NCBI RefSeq assembly: GCF_020509005.1
Contig: NC_063015.1
Coordinates: forward strand, 434,001-498,000
DNA length: 64,000 nt
Direction of reading: 5' to 3'
Source of the DNA: Fulvia fulva
Lineage: Eukaryota; Ascomycota; Dothideomycetes; Mycosphaerellales; Mycosphaerellaceae
The number at the start of each line of letters is the position of its first letter. Within the stretch, counting starts at the first letter, position 1. The notes beneath the pieces are model-generated. The model searched no databases and was not told the origin of the DNA. It was given only the letters and a program-made list of their open reading frames with translations. The translations under genes and the position numbers were made by a program. This document shows, in pieces, positions 21,166 to 32,312 of this stretch.

Positions 21166-22465
21166 AGTGTGCAGAACCCAAAGCAGGCGGGCAATGAAGC
21201 CGCCGCAGCAAAGATAAACGACGATATGTAGCTGGGATGTCGAGACAACGAAGTCGGCCGTACATCCTACTCGCCCAAGGCTGCATTGGTCCTTACGTTC
21301 GCTTCGCGATCATGGTGCAGAGAGTGGTCGTATAGGCGTGAGTTCATTGAAGACGTTGGACGTCTCAAGTCTGTGTGGCCGCCACTGTCCGTCTTCTCTA
21401 TCTTCTGTTGGTCCTGACTTCCGACGGAGGCCTCGGAGCGCCCTTGCAGATTCCGTGGTAGGCGGTGGCATCGATGATGGTCGCGGGCCATGCGTTTGCA
21501 TTGCATGTGAATGAACGGAGTTGTGCCTTGAGAACGAGGTGTTTCGCTGCAGAGTCCTGCAGTTGCTGACGAGTTTCGTACGCCGTCCCAGGTCAGGTTT
21601 TCGAACCCAGTCAAGTAGTAATCCAGTGCCTGTGAGTCCGACATGCAACAAAGTTTCTTGATCTCTCCGGAGTTTCGTGAGGAGTGTCCTTGGTCGAAGC
21701 GACATCGCGCGTAGAAGGCCCAACCGTGCTAAGCAAGAGAATCTTTGCTTTCTCGATACGGGCCTGTTGTTTCTCGCGCTTTGAGGTACGCAGGTTGTAC
21801 AACTGAACATTGACGTCTTCTTGAAATGGCTGTCATTTACTGAGACTCTGCTTGAGCAGCCACTGAAGGCATCGGCTTGACCGGCCAAGGAGCCTCGTCC
21901 TCAGACTCGGCTCCTCTTCCAGCGGCTGTAGCTTATCTCCCACCTTGATGGCAGTCTTGCAGTCCATGCGAGGAGAGGGAGCCGAGAGGTCGAACTCGAG
22001 GCCAGAAGGTGAAGCATCTTTGAACTTCTGAGACCGATGCCCGGAATGAGAGGTTGCAGGTGTGTGGATGACTTTGGCAGGCGTCTTCCATGGTGTGTTG
22101 GGCGATGATTGTCGCTCATCGTCGCCTCCGCCATCTCCTGGGACATGGGTTCCATATCAGGAGAAGCAGATGGGATGTGCATAGGCGAGGAGCCGGAGAC
22201 GCAATAGTAGAGGTCAACGGTCTTTGGCCTGGAGTGCATCGGCGGCGGCGGCGGTGCTGACGCCTTCGTTGGTTGAGTGGCGTTTGTTAGATGCGTCGAT
22301 CACATCGTCATCTAGCGCATCTTTAGCCATTCTCTCCCTGGGAGCCAACGCACCGAGATTCGATGCTGATCCAGACCGCGGCAGAGCGGAAGCGACGGCG
22401 ACATCCTAAGATGTCGAAGGAGTTGGTGCGACTCTTATCCTCCTTGAACGAGGGAGTAGTGGTCG

Positions 22466-22505
22466 ACGGTGTATACTGGTATTGTTGTGTGGATATATAT
22501 CTAGG
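22466..22505 (-). promoter_or_regulatory. Shared AT/ACAACACC motif, copy 2
   Basis: The minus strand reads ATATATATCCACACAACA then CCAGTATACACCG. Same arrangement as 21126..21165; it lies inside the decayed locus. Confidence 0.35.
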
Positions 22506-22563
22506 AAAAAACCATCGGCGGCAGTGCTGTTGGATGGCGTCAGTGCTTGGTGACTTTCTCGTC

Positions 22564-22794
22564 ATGAGCCGTAGCGACTTTCTCAAGACCAGTGATGTCG
22601 ATGCCATGAGCCGCAGTGGTCGTCTTCAGGCCATTGATGTCTGAGCCATGGCCCGTGGTGATCTTCTATGGAGTGTTGACGCCAGTCTTGAGACCGTTGA
22701 TGTCAGAGCCATGAATCGCGGAAGTCTTCTTGAGAGTACTAATCTCGGAGCCATGAGCCGCGGTGATCTTCTCGAGGCCATTAATGTCCAGGTC
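22564..22794 (-). repeat. 42-bp tandem repeat, five units
   Basis: Units at 22564, 22606, 22648 (63 bp, one and a half units), 22711 and 22753. The plus strand of each begins ATG(A/G)-CCG-like and ends (G/T)GAGCC or similar. 42 bp is 14 codons, so the period keeps frame: one strand reads GxDINGL-type units and the other MSRGDLLEAI-type units. The minus-strand reading is more protein-like but is interrupted by TAG. Confidence 0.75.
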
Positions 22795-23197
22795 GTGTAC
22801 TTTGAGCTTCCGACCAGGATGTACTGTTGTTGGGGATCTGGCTGGGCCGAAGGAAGAGTTCCAGGGTTGTACTGCCCAAGCTCATGCCCGTGCTGGAGTT
22901 GCGAAGGGTCAGGGAAGTGCTGGAGGTCGGAGAAATCGTGGCAGACGCAGGAGTGATGTTTGCAGGAAAGCTGATCAGGTCCTGCTGGATCACGGCAAAC
23001 GCCTGGGTGATATCCGCCGGCAACATGTTGAGGTCCTGCTGGGTGTCGGTATCTTGGCCAGCGTCGGGCGAGATGGCAGCAGCGGGCGTTGGCGAGGGTA
23101 CTTCCTGTAATGGACTTTCTCTGAAAGCTGGCGGGAGATTCTTTCAGATCCTTGATCCTTGCTGTGTACTCGGTAGCGCATCGATTTCAGGATTTTC

Positions 23198-23235
23198 CGG
23201 TGTATATACTTTGGTGTTGTGTATAGTATATAGAA
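23198..23235 (-). promoter_or_regulatory. Shared AT/ACAACACC motif, copy 3
   Basis: The minus strand reads ATATACTATACACAACACC then AAAGTATATACACCGG. Third occurrence of the motif, at the 5' side of the decayed minus-strand locus. Confidence 0.4.
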
Positions 23236-23814
23236 GCTGACCGAAAAACAGAAACCAAGGAGAGGTACGTTGGGGATATTGGAGTATAAGGAGGAAAATC
23301 ACAGGGAGGAAGATAGGTGGGAAGGAGAAGAGAGAACGTGGTGAAGGGTCGGAGGGTCGTGATCTGTCAGTAAACTGATCGAGCCTCACCACAGGGGCTC
23401 GGGCTGTCAACGTCGTGCGGATTGCCTTGCTGGCTCGTGCGTTGTCCGTGGTTACGTCTCAGCTCCCATGACTGCCGGCACAAGGACGACGGACAGAGGA
23501 GTTGCGTATCGGTGACTGGACGTGGAAATTGCGGTCTGCTGCTATCCGTAAAGTGAAGCTCACTGTGCTCAGATCACTGGCTTTGTGTAACACAGGGGGC
23601 CATTGTGCCTACGGGGACCGCTGAAAATCTGCTCGTCAACAAAGAGAACCCACTCAATTGAAGCAGCCATTCGCATGACCATGTATACCTAGTCTGACAC
23701 CGCCGTGGCCTTCCCTCCAGCGCCTTTGGAAGCTCGCATCTGTTACACCCCCCCGCCGCTGAATTTCGGCCAGGGTATCGGGTCCATGCTTCCACTCGTC
23801 TCAACCTGCCTCAT
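23236..23814. other. Intergenic region
   Basis: No supported gene; the downstream end of the succinate dehydrogenase gene is on its right. Confidence 0.4.
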
Positions 23815-24535
23815 CTACGCCAACTTCTTCTCCGCCTGCTTCTCCAGCTCGTGCGCATTCGCTCCCGCCCTCCAGATCCGTGCAATACCCGCCGTCAGAC
23901 CGACATCATTGGTCTCAAACTCGTAGTAACCCCAGCCGACCACGACGAGGGCGAGCACGTTGGCCCATTCGAAGACTTTGCGCCAGGTCTTGGCGCGCCA
24001 TGTGGGGATGTAGTCGATGATGACGGATCTGTCGGATGATGTTAGACAGAGACTACGAGTGTGCGGTCTTGTATTGTGCATACTGGAAGCCGATGTATGT
24101 GTGGATAAGGGTAAGGCCGATTAGTGTGCCATCTAGCAGAGGGTTCAAGGCACCTGCTGCGAAGGGGGCGATTGTCACTGGGATGAGGGCTGCGGAGACG
24201 AGTCTGGTTGTATCATATCCTCAGCCAATGTTTCCACCAAAAGTCATGTTGCTATGCATTGCCCACCTCTCCATAGTCCAGTGGTAGCTCCCATGCGAGG
24301 GATGCGGCTCCGGCACTCTCGCAGGTTCATTGACATTGCCATTGATGACCTGCGGCAGAGGTGGGAGGATGGGTCGTCTCGCTGAGGTCTGGAAGGCTGC
24401 TCGTTGCGCGGTCCATGTCGGTCGGGTTTGCGCATTGAATTGAGATCGGACGGTGGGGGTCGAGTATGCGCGCTTCGCTGGTGCTGCTGCTGCCGCTACC
24501 TGGCGCAGGATCGAAGGTCGGAAGGAGGTGGCCAT
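23815..24535 (-). CDS. SDH4: Succinate dehydrogenase cytochrome b small subunit (CybS), mitochondrial
   Basis: Three exons on the minus strand, 24535..24267, 24203..24084 and 24028..23815, give 200 aa with exact phases. The N-terminus MATSFRPSILRQVAAAAAPAKRAYST is a typical mitochondrial presequence. The membrane part has YHWTMERLVSAALIPVTIA, the heme-region His in LTLIHTYIGFQ and the quinone-site Asp-Tyr in SVIIDYIP, followed by a third hydrophobic segment (VLALVVVGWGYYEF). The protein anchors complex II in the inner membrane and helps bind heme b and ubiquinone. All expected parts are present. The 5' leader has a GAG/GGA-rich tract (about 24570-24605). Confidence 0.93.
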
Positions 24536-25029
24536 GGCGAGGAATCCTTGGGGGTGGTGAGCGAGGTGAGCGAGGTGAGGAGGAGGAGGAGGAGGAGGAG
24601 GATGTTCGCTGTCGTCAATGACCTCTCCAACTGCACCCGGGAATAACTCCCTCGGTCCAAACGATCGACTGGTCAGCCTTGTGAATCGTTTGATTGGTTC
24701 CTTGAGCGAGAGATGCAGCACGTTTTGGCAGTGAGGCATTCGAGGTTTGATGTACCACATGACATACAGACTACACCACTACAGAGGAATGCTTACTATA
24801 CGCCGATTCAACAAGACAGCATGCCGCCCGTGTGAGGCTCTCGTAGCGGTTGTATATGTGGAGTCTCGTTCCATCGTTGCATACAGTCCCACTACTTCCC
24901 TCGACGAACTTGTTCCTCACTCTCCCGAAGCTTGGCAGATCTCGGAAGTTTGAAGGTGTAGGACAACAGCACCAGATCGCCAGCAGCTATCGCAACGAGA
25001 CCCTCCCCACCCACACACTCCACCCGGTC
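24536..25029. promoter_or_regulatory. Divergent promoter region between two mitochondrial protein genes
   Basis: 494 bp separate the start codons of the succinate dehydrogenase subunit gene (left, minus) and the processing peptidase gene (right, plus). A purine-rich GGA tract lies next to the left gene. No TATA box is evident. Shared control of the pair is inference from the arrangement. Confidence 0.5.
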
Positions 25030-26540
25030 ATGGCATCTCGAAGGCTTGCGCTGAGCCTGCAGCAAGGCCTCCGCGCCCAGCGCGCCATCAACGCCGTCAA
25101 GCCCAGCATCACCCGACGCGCTCTGGCAACTCCTGTTAGCCATGCCTCCACCACCGAGAGCACTACCTTGAGCAACGGCTTCACTGTATGTAGCCGTTGA
25201 CGACTGATACCACCTGTAGGAGATGGACAAGACTGATATGAACACGATAGATCGCCACCGAGCACTCCCCCTTCGCGCAAACATCGACAGTCGGCGTCTG
25301 GATCGATGCTGGCTCGCGCGCCGAGACCGACAAGACCAATGGAACCGCCCACTTCCTCGAGCATCTCGCCTTCAAGGGCACCCAGCGCCGCAGCCAGAGC
25401 CAGCTCGAACTCGAGATCGAGAACATGGGAGGCCACCTCAACGCATACACGTCCCGCGAGAACACCGTCTACTACGCAAAGAGCTTCAACAGCGACGTCC
25501 CCAACACCGTCGACATCCTCGCCGACATCCTGCAGAACAGCAAACTCGAGAACTCGGCCATCGAGCGCGAACGTGATGTCATCCTCAGGGAGCAGGAAGA
25601 GGTGGACAAGCAGCTGGAAGAGGTTGTCTTCGACCACTTGCACGCAACCGCCTTCCAGAACCAGGCACTCGGCCGCACCATCCTGGGACCAAAGGAGAAC
25701 ATCCAGAGCATCTCGCGCAACGACCTCGCGAACTACATCAAGACCAACTACACCGCAGACCGCATGGTCTTGGTTGGTGCCGGTGGTGTGCCACACGAGC
25801 AGCTTGTGCAGCTCGCCGAGAAGTACTTCTCCAACATTCCAGCATGCAACCCAAACGCGCAGGACAACGCCTACGTGCGCGGTCTTGACAGCAAGCCAGA
25901 CTTTGTTGGATCGGAGGTCCGGATAAGAGACGATACAATGCCAACCGCCAACATTGCCATCGCAGTTGAGGGTGTCAGCTGGAAGGACGATGACTACTTC
26001 ACTGCGCTCGTCACACAGGCCATCGTGGGCAACTGGGACCGCTCCATGGGCAACTCGCCATACCTCGGCTCCAAGCTTTCAACCTTCATCCACGACCACA
26101 AGCTCGCCAACTCCTTCATGTCCTTCTCGACATCATATTCCGACACTGGTCTCTGGGGTATCTACCTCGTAACCGACGCCGTCACCCGCATCGACGACCT
26201 TGTCCACTTCACCCTCCGCGAATGGTCCCGCCTATCTTTCCACGTCACCGAGGCCGAAGTCGAGCGTGCCAAGCAGCAGCTCAAGGCCAGCATCCTCCTC
26301 TCCCTCGACGGCACCACCTCCGTCGCAGAGGACATTGGCAGACAAATCATCACCACCGGCCGCCGCCTCGCACCAGAAGAGGTCGAGCGAGTAGTCGGTG
26401 CCATCTCCGCATCAGACGTCATGAACTTTGCCCAGAAGAAGCTCTGGGATCGCGATATTGCCGTGTCGGCCGTTGGACAAATCGAGGGTCTCCTCGACTA
26501 TGCCAGAATCCGAGGCGATATGAGCAGGAATCTGTCATAG
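25030..26540 (+). CDS. Mitochondrial processing peptidase beta subunit
   Basis: Two exons, 25030..25185 and 25251..26540, give 481 aa. A mitochondrial presequence (MASRRLALSLQQGLRAQR) precedes an M16 metallopeptidase. The inverted zinc motif HFLEH lies in TAHFLEHLAFKGT, the downstream zinc Glu region is in ERERDVILREQEEVDKQ, and the C-terminal half is a second, inactive M16 fold. The enzyme removes presequences from imported matrix proteins, with the alpha subunit as partner. The yeast equivalent is MAS1. Length and motifs are normal. Confidence 0.95.
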
Positions 26541-27553
26541 ATGATGAAGCGAAGCGAGAGCGTGGTGTTGGAATGAATGCTGACTGGACTGGAATGGGGG
26601 TACGACTACAAAAGGAGAAACACAGTGTAATCTCATAGAAGACCTTGCCCCGAGCATCATGAGTTTGCGCTTCTTCGATAGGCAGAGCGTAGATTTCTTG
26701 TGTATGTTTAGCCTTTGTGAGCTTTTTGATCTTTTCCATCCCCCTTCCTACTGTTTGTGTCTTGACATCGTCATTGCACCATTCGTACGGTATGATATGC
26801 CGGCAACTCGGACGAGCACATACGAGCTGACATCCACATCGTCACTTTATCCGACCTTCTACCACTTCTCTGACGGACCTCTCCCGGAAAGCGCACGATC
26901 TTCCAAGGGCAGTGACGTCGTTGCTGGCACTGGACCTTTTCACAACATCTTCACTGCTACGGGATGTTGGAAGTTGGAGCACACGGTTTGATGCACCATG
27001 AGACAGCTTTCTCCTCTACGCCACGCCCACGTTACACATGGCCCAGCCACATGATATAAAGACGGGCTCGCGCGCAATCTATCCGCGGCCGACTTACCCG
27101 CACGAAACGCGTATCGAAGTGATACCCTGGTCTATAAATCATCTCGCGAGATTGAACCGGATCCTGTTATCCACCAAATGGTGGCAGAATAGAAACTTGA
27201 CGACGTCGCTGGTCGGATTTTGAGAAAATGTGGCTTGCAAACGCTGCAATGGGCTCCACCTCCACGTACCTTACGTGTGGTCAGGCTGGAGGGGTTGAGT
27301 ACAATTGGGTAAAAAGGACCTGCTTTGTTGTGAGGATTGGATGTTTGTTTGTTTTTTCGATATTTGTTGGGGAGAGGTTCTGTCTATCGTTTTTGCTAGC
27401 AAGCTCTTTCGTCCAGACCTTGCGTGCTTTGCTCGAGCGCGACGTTCGTTCTGGAGTTTGAGTTGTGCTGGACGTTCGCTTCCTAGGATACTTCTACTCC
27501 ACAATCTTCGCTGGACGACACTCCTCGACTGCGGGTGATCGGATACCAACATA
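26541..27553. other. Intergenic region
   Basis: 1 kb with no supported gene. The last part should be the promoter of the secreted hydrolase. Confidence 0.45.
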
Positions 27554-29150
27554 ATGTATTGCACAGCAGTGCTGTCGCTTGCGCTCGGCGTCGCAGCGCA
27601 GCAGTTTGCTGGAGAAACGATCACGGCTTCGTTGCCTGCTGTTGATGGCGCGGAGTTGGCATACTTCAAGATCAATGACCAGAGCGGCGCGAACGAGAAT
27701 TTGACATTGATCAACTACTACGGACTTGGGAGTAGTGGGCAAAGGATCGATCCGAAGAATGTCCAGAGGGCTGTTGTTACGATACATGGACTGCTTCGTG
27801 ATCCTGATGCATACTTTACAGACGTACGTGTTGCCTCCCACCTGCCTTCACCACCCACTAACCTCATCCTCCCCACAGACCAAAAACGCCCTCTCCAAAG
27901 CCACCGCCAAAGACCCCACCATCAACCCCGACACCGTCGCCATAATGACCCCCTACTTCACCAACGGCGACGACAAATCCCACGGCTACCCCTGGACCGA
28001 CGGCCTCTCAGCCGGCCAAGGCTCCACGACCAGCGCCCTCGTCTGGGCCGGCTCCCAATGGTCCAAGGGCGCCAATAACCAGTACCCCTGGACCTCCACC
28101 AATACTTCCTCCTTCTACGTCCTCGACCAGATCATCAAGTACTTCGACGACGCCGACACGTTCCCGAACTTGCATCAGATCGTCCTCGTAGGGCATTCCA
28201 TGGGCGGACAAATGCTGCAGCGCTATGCAGCTGTGGGCGACGATTTGGGCACGAGGGTGCCGGTGACGTACTGGGTTGGAAATCCCAACTCCTACTCCTG
28301 GCTGAGTCCCGAGCGTCCTCTCAATACCACCCCCTGCACGACCTACGACGAATACGGCTCTGGCTACACCTCCTACGACTCTTACGGGAAAGGCGGCATG
28401 ACCTACGGCGCTGCTCTCGTACAACAAGGCATCGAAGCAGTGAGGTCCAACTACGACTCGAAACAAATTGCCTACGCCCGCGCCCTCCGCGATCACGGCG
28501 ATCATTCTAGCGGCGATGGATGTGCGCCTTATACCACCGGGAACGACAGGCACGAGAGGTTCTTCTACTTTAACCAGTGGTTCCCAGCCCGCTGCCCGGA
28601 CCCGGCGAGCGCGAACTGCGATACGGTCGATCTGGTGGATGCGAGTCATGATAATGGGCAGATGTTTGGCTCTGACGCAGGGCTTGCGAGACTCTTCATC
28701 GATAATTTCTACGGCGATAACGCGAGGGCTTACGATTTTGGATACCCGAGGCAACAAAATGGAGATTCGCCGTATCCGGACCCGGCACAGTCGACAATCC
28801 CCAGCACGGCTGCGCTGTCGAACACGAATGTCTACGCGGGCAACATGACATATGCCGGCTGCTTCACGAACCAGGAGCCGGTGACACCTGCGGCGCTGCC
28901 GAATTCGATGTTCGATGATGCGGTGAACAGTATTGAGGATTGCACGAATGCGTGTAACGATAATGGGCCTAGGATTGCGGGCATGATGAATGCGACGCAG
29001 TGTCTTTGCGGGAATGCGTTGAACAAGGCGAGTGCGGTGAGCGTGGTGGATAGTGCGTGTAGATTGGCGTGTCCGAATAATGCGGAGCAGATCTGTGGAG
29101 CGGAGGAGAGGGTTAGTGTTTATAGCAATGGGGCGGTGGTGTTTGAATAA
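27554..29150 (+). CDS. Secreted alpha/beta hydrolase with C-terminal WSC domain
   Basis: Two exons, 27554..27823 and 27879..29150, give 513 aa; the 55-nt intron has a CTAAC branch site. A short signal peptide (MYCTAVLSLALGVAAQQ) is followed by an alpha/beta-hydrolase-like domain with VVTIHGLLRDPDAY and the nucleophile elbow GHSMGGQML. Residues about 425-510 form a WSC domain (YAGCFTNQEP ... CTNACNDNG ... CLCGNALNK), a Cys-rich carbohydrate-binding module. Predicted to be extracellular or cell-wall associated; the combination suggests an esterase targeted to polysaccharide, which is inference. A run of ten G follows the stop. Confidence 0.85.
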
Positions 29151-29589
29151 ATATAGGCGAGGGGGGGGGGGTGGGGTGGCATGGAGGAATGGAGATAGAT
29201 TGAGAGATAGATCATGAGAAGTGGATGTAATGTTCAATGTTCTTAACATGCCTAAGATGGAGCTTCTCTCGGTCCGCGCTTGAACGACTCCATGCCGAAG
29301 ACGAAGATAAAGCAACGCTTGAAGAAGGTTATCTGAGCGAAGACGATGGAGAATATGAACATGATGGCTCACGTCGACACCTCACGTCGACACCATTTTG
29401 CCATACTTGATCAATGCAATGCTGTGATTGGGTGAGAGTAGTCGGTGCGCTAAGCAAAGCCCCGACAGCGCCCTCGGACTGTCGCCCGCTGGCGGAACCG
29501 TTGAGGAACCAACCGTTCATTCTGCGGCAACCGTTCGTGTACATCGACTATTTATGCACATTACCCATTGCTCGCAAACAACTATTGCA
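29151..29589. other. Intergenic region with a G10 run
   Basis: Contains a G10 run at 29161..29170. No gene recognised. Confidence 0.4.
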
Positions 29590-29780
29590 ACAGCGCCAGC
29601 GGTTCATCAACGTCAACTATTCGCCAACATCAACCATTGATATACATCAACCATTGATATACATCAACCATTGCAATAGCATCAGCCGTTCGTCCACGGC
29701 TCATATGGCAGACCAGCATATTGCAGACGGCGTACAGAAATTGTTACTGTCCTCGCATTGCGACGGCGAAGAAGGCCGAG
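29590..29780 (+). repeat. Dispersed repeat, copy 1 (inverted relative to 46454..46650)
   Basis: Segments such as CATTGC-ATGGCATCAG-like, CGTC(C/T)ACGGCT(C/T)ATATGGC and ATTGCGAC(G/A)GCGAAG recur in the same order on the opposite strand at 46.45-46.65 kb. Within it, a 17-bp unit CATCAACCATTGATATA is tandemly repeated at 29629..29675. Confidence 0.6.
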
Positions 29781-30504
29781 GAACACGACGTAGACATTGA
29801 GAAGATACTGCGGTCGTAGAGAACAAGGAGACTGTCAAGGGGATATGGCAGCGGACGATTACTACAGTACAGTAGTAGCTTCGCCGCTGAAGCTTTGCTC
29901 GCTGGCCACCGCTCCTCGCCCTTGCTCTTCATCGGGTCGCTGCAGCGGTGACACATAGCACACGACATCACAGTAGCTGCTCAATCAACAGCCTTGGATA
30001 CATTCGACCGCAAGGACTGACGGCAGGAAAAGGTAACAGAAGAAGAAATGAGTGTACTGGAGCATCAACAAGCGAACCTTGTGGCGCTGTGCTAATGCTA
30101 CATGAAGTGGAGATGAGGCAGTAGCAACTTCCTAAATCAGACCGATGCTGCTTTCGGGTCTCTGGTGTTGCAGGCTCCGCCAAGCAAGCTTGTCACCGCG
30201 GAGGCATGAAGAGTCCAAGCCTGTAGTGCATGCGGAGGGGTAATAGCTGAGGACAGTGAAGAGCTTGCAGACGACTGCTCTGCGTCCTGCTGATATGTGT
30301 GTGCCACTCGCGAAGCGCAAAACAGTCGGTCAAGCGGCTACGTGCTGAGACAAGGCTGTCTGTCCTTTGAAGCTGGGTCTGTCTCACCTTCACGGCACTC
30401 TATGATTACTCTGGAGCTTGGTTTAGAGTCAACAAGGCCCGATAAACGTGATCTTCTAGCTATACTGACAGCGATGGTACAGCCTCAGGTATGTCGTGCG
30501 GAAT
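29781..30504. other. Intergenic region
   Basis: No gene recognised; it lies between the dispersed repeat and the first RBR-like promoter. Confidence 0.4.
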
Positions 30505-30640
30505 CTGCCGCCAATGCATTGTTTCGTACACCATTCACTCGAGCATGTGAAAGCGACAAAGCCAATAATGGCTTGACGCGCCATAATGACTTCAACTCTA
30601 GCTTCACGATAGACACACGACACTCACGGTATATATACTG
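30505..30640 (+). promoter_or_regulatory. Promoter block shared with the RBR-like gene at 49-50 kb; TATA box
   Basis: A roughly 95-bp block, including CAATGCATTGTT, CACTCGAGCATGTGAA and GCGACAAAGC, matches the minus strand at 50361..50450. A TATA-like GGTATATATACT follows at 30629..30640, as GGTATATAC does in the other copy. Confidence 0.6.
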
Positions 30641-30785
30641 GTACACCTGAGCACTTACCATCATATCTTCTCCTTCGCATCAGGCACTACCTCTGCGACT
30701 CACAACTGCAACCTCCAGACCGCAACCGAGTACATTTTCCACGCTATTACTTGTAAGCTACAACCTCTTCGACACAACCGCAGCC

Positions 30786-32039
30786 ATGCCAAAACAACCA
30801 AAGTCCACCATCTCGAAGCAGTCGCGCCCGAACCCACTCTCTCGCCCCGTCAACAAGCCGACGTTCACTTGCGATGCCTGCATGGCAGACTTCAACAACC
30901 AAAATCCCATCGAAATCCACGGCGACAGCGTCTGCCGGGATTGCTTCGACACGGGTATCAAGCCGCAGTTTGAACAAGCTGCGGCAAGCGAAACGCAGTA
31001 TCCGGTCAAATGGGGCGGCAAAATCATTGAGCTGAATAAGGACATCCAAAAGTTCTTCAGCAAGAGCTTCCGTGAGACTTGGACTGCGAGGGTCAGAGAG
31101 TACGAAACGTCGTCAAAAGAACGTGTCTACTGTGCTGGTTCCGCAAGCAATACTGAACCATGCGGCCTCTTCCTCGGCACCAAGGCGAAGCACCGCCTAG
31201 CGAAGAAGTGTAATTGCTGCGGGTACTACAGCTGCGCGGACTGCGAGACCAGCTTCCCTGCTGACCCAAGTGAGCACATCTGTGCCGAGGCAGCGGACGA
31301 GCCAGTTGACGACCCGTTCCAAGGACTTGAAAGAGGCCGAGACTACCAAAGGTGTCCAGTCTGCGACGTTGCAATTGAGCTTAGAGACGGGTGCAACCAC
31401 ATGACCTGTTCAATGGGCAATTGCAACACCCACTTCTGCTTCCTTTGCGGCGAGCCAGCTACCCGGGACAGCGGACATTGGACGGTAGGTAGGCCATGCC
31501 CGCTCTACAACCGAGCCGGAGAAGGCAACGCGCAGTACGACCACCAAGCAGCTGCTCCTCCTCCAGCTGAAGAAGTCGCAGTGATGGAGGCCCTGCTCGT
31601 CGAGATCAACGCAGAGACACAAGGCGTCATTTCGCACGCTGATGACCCGCCAGAGCTACGACTGCGACGTCTCGACAGGCGCTGGCTCGAGGAACTCCGC
31701 GTGCAGCTCGAGCGAGAACACCAAGAGGCCCAGGAAGCAGGGCAGCAGGAAGCGCCGTACTATCAAGCCTTGTTGGCTCTCATTCCAGGTTTGCAGGTCT
31801 TGTCCGGCTGGTACACGCTTCATCTGGAACAAGACGAACGGACTCGTGGGCACAAGCGAACTCTACTTACTGGGGCTGGCCTCCCATTGGGGACATTCCT
31901 GATCATTCTGCCTCCAGGAACAATGGATAGGTACCCAAGAGTAAGCGCTATCATGCGCATCGTCCTTGCGGGGCTAGGTGGAGAAGACATGAATACGGTC
32001 GCTGCTGAGAGATTGGCTGAGGCTGACGACGACGCATAA
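30786..32039 (+). CDS. RBR-type (RING-IBR-RING2) ubiquitin ligase-like protein, paralog 1
   Basis: 417 aa, intronless. An N-terminal zinc knuckle has Cys29/Cys32 (CDAC) and the VCRDCF pair. The RING1 remainder is reduced: where RBR proteins have Pro-x-x-Cys-Cys this one has YPVKWGG. A Cys-rich IBR-like segment follows (VYCAG, CNCCGYYSCADC, HIC), then RING2 at about residues 188-225 with CPVCDVAIE, the putative catalytic Cys203 in DGCNHMTC, and HFCFLCGE. The C-terminal 150 residues are helical and shared only with the paralogs here. Family knowledge: RBR ligases pass ubiquitin through the RING2 Cys. RING2 is intact here, so activity is possible, but E2 recruitment by the reduced RING1 is doubtful. 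Confidence 0.85.
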   Translation: MPKQPKSTISKQSRPNPLSRPVNKPTFTCDACMADFNNQNPIEIHGDSVCRDCFDTGIKPQFEQAAASETQYPVKWGGKIIELNKDIQKFFSKSFRETWTARVREYETSSKERVYCAGSASNTEPCGLFLGTKAKHRLAKKCNCCGYYSCADCETSFPADPSEHICAEAADEPVDDPFQGLERGRDYQRCPVCDVAIELRDGCNHMTCSMGNCNTHFCFLCGEPATRDSGHWTVGRPCPLYNRAGEGNAQYDHQAAAPPPAEEVAVMEALLVEINAETQGVISHADDPPELRLRRLDRRWLEELRVQLEREHQEAQEAGQQEAPYYQALLALIPGLQVLSGWYTLHLEQDERTRGHKRTLLTGAGLPLGTFLIILPPGTMDRYPRVSAIMRIVLAGLGGEDMNTVAAERLAEADDDA

Positions 32040-32266
32040 GCAATAACACCGACATTGTATGGAGAGTTTTGAAAATGCTTCTCGCTCTGGGCTGAGACGA
32101 CAGGTTCGCGGGCCCAGACGTGGACATGATAGCATTGGGGCACGGGTCTGCGTTTTTGCTTTGCCAGCGGGAGGGCATTGGGGGCTGTCTGTACTCAACT
32201 TTTCTGGTGCTGGCTGATGATTGGAAGGGTATACTTGTAAGATAGAATATGAACACAATAGCGCTT

Positions 32267-32312
<46 letters not shown>

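Larger units (their letters stand above)
21310..23197 (-). pseudogene. Decayed or multi-exon minus-strand locus with repeat-coding segment
   Basis: The minus strand holds successive protein-like stretches that sit in different frames and are separated by stops. From right to left: a Thr/Ser-rich stretch (ADITQAFAVIQQDLISFPAN), the 42-bp repeats reading as G-x-(D/E)I-x-(G/T)L-K units, MAKDALDDDVIDASNKRHST, a frame with WKTPAKVIHTPATSHSGH and DKLQPLEEEPSLRTRLL, then YNLRTSKREKQQARIEKAKI, and finally a segment ending ETSNVFNELTPIRPLSAP. Some junctions could be introns (a CAG acceptor near 23105; a 38-nt GT-AG candidate near 21800), but the in-repeat TAG and the many frame changes favour decay. 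No family recognised. Possibly related by duplication to the 19266..20699 gene. Confidence 0.45.

Noticed and set aside
22564..22794. CRISPR array
   Set aside because: Adjacent repeats without spacers, 14-codon period, fungal context; a coding tandem repeat fits.
28008..29372. A 454-codon open frame on the minus strand
   Set aside because: Fully antisense to the well-supported WSC hydrolase; Arg/His-rich composition typical of a shadow of GC-rich coding sequence.
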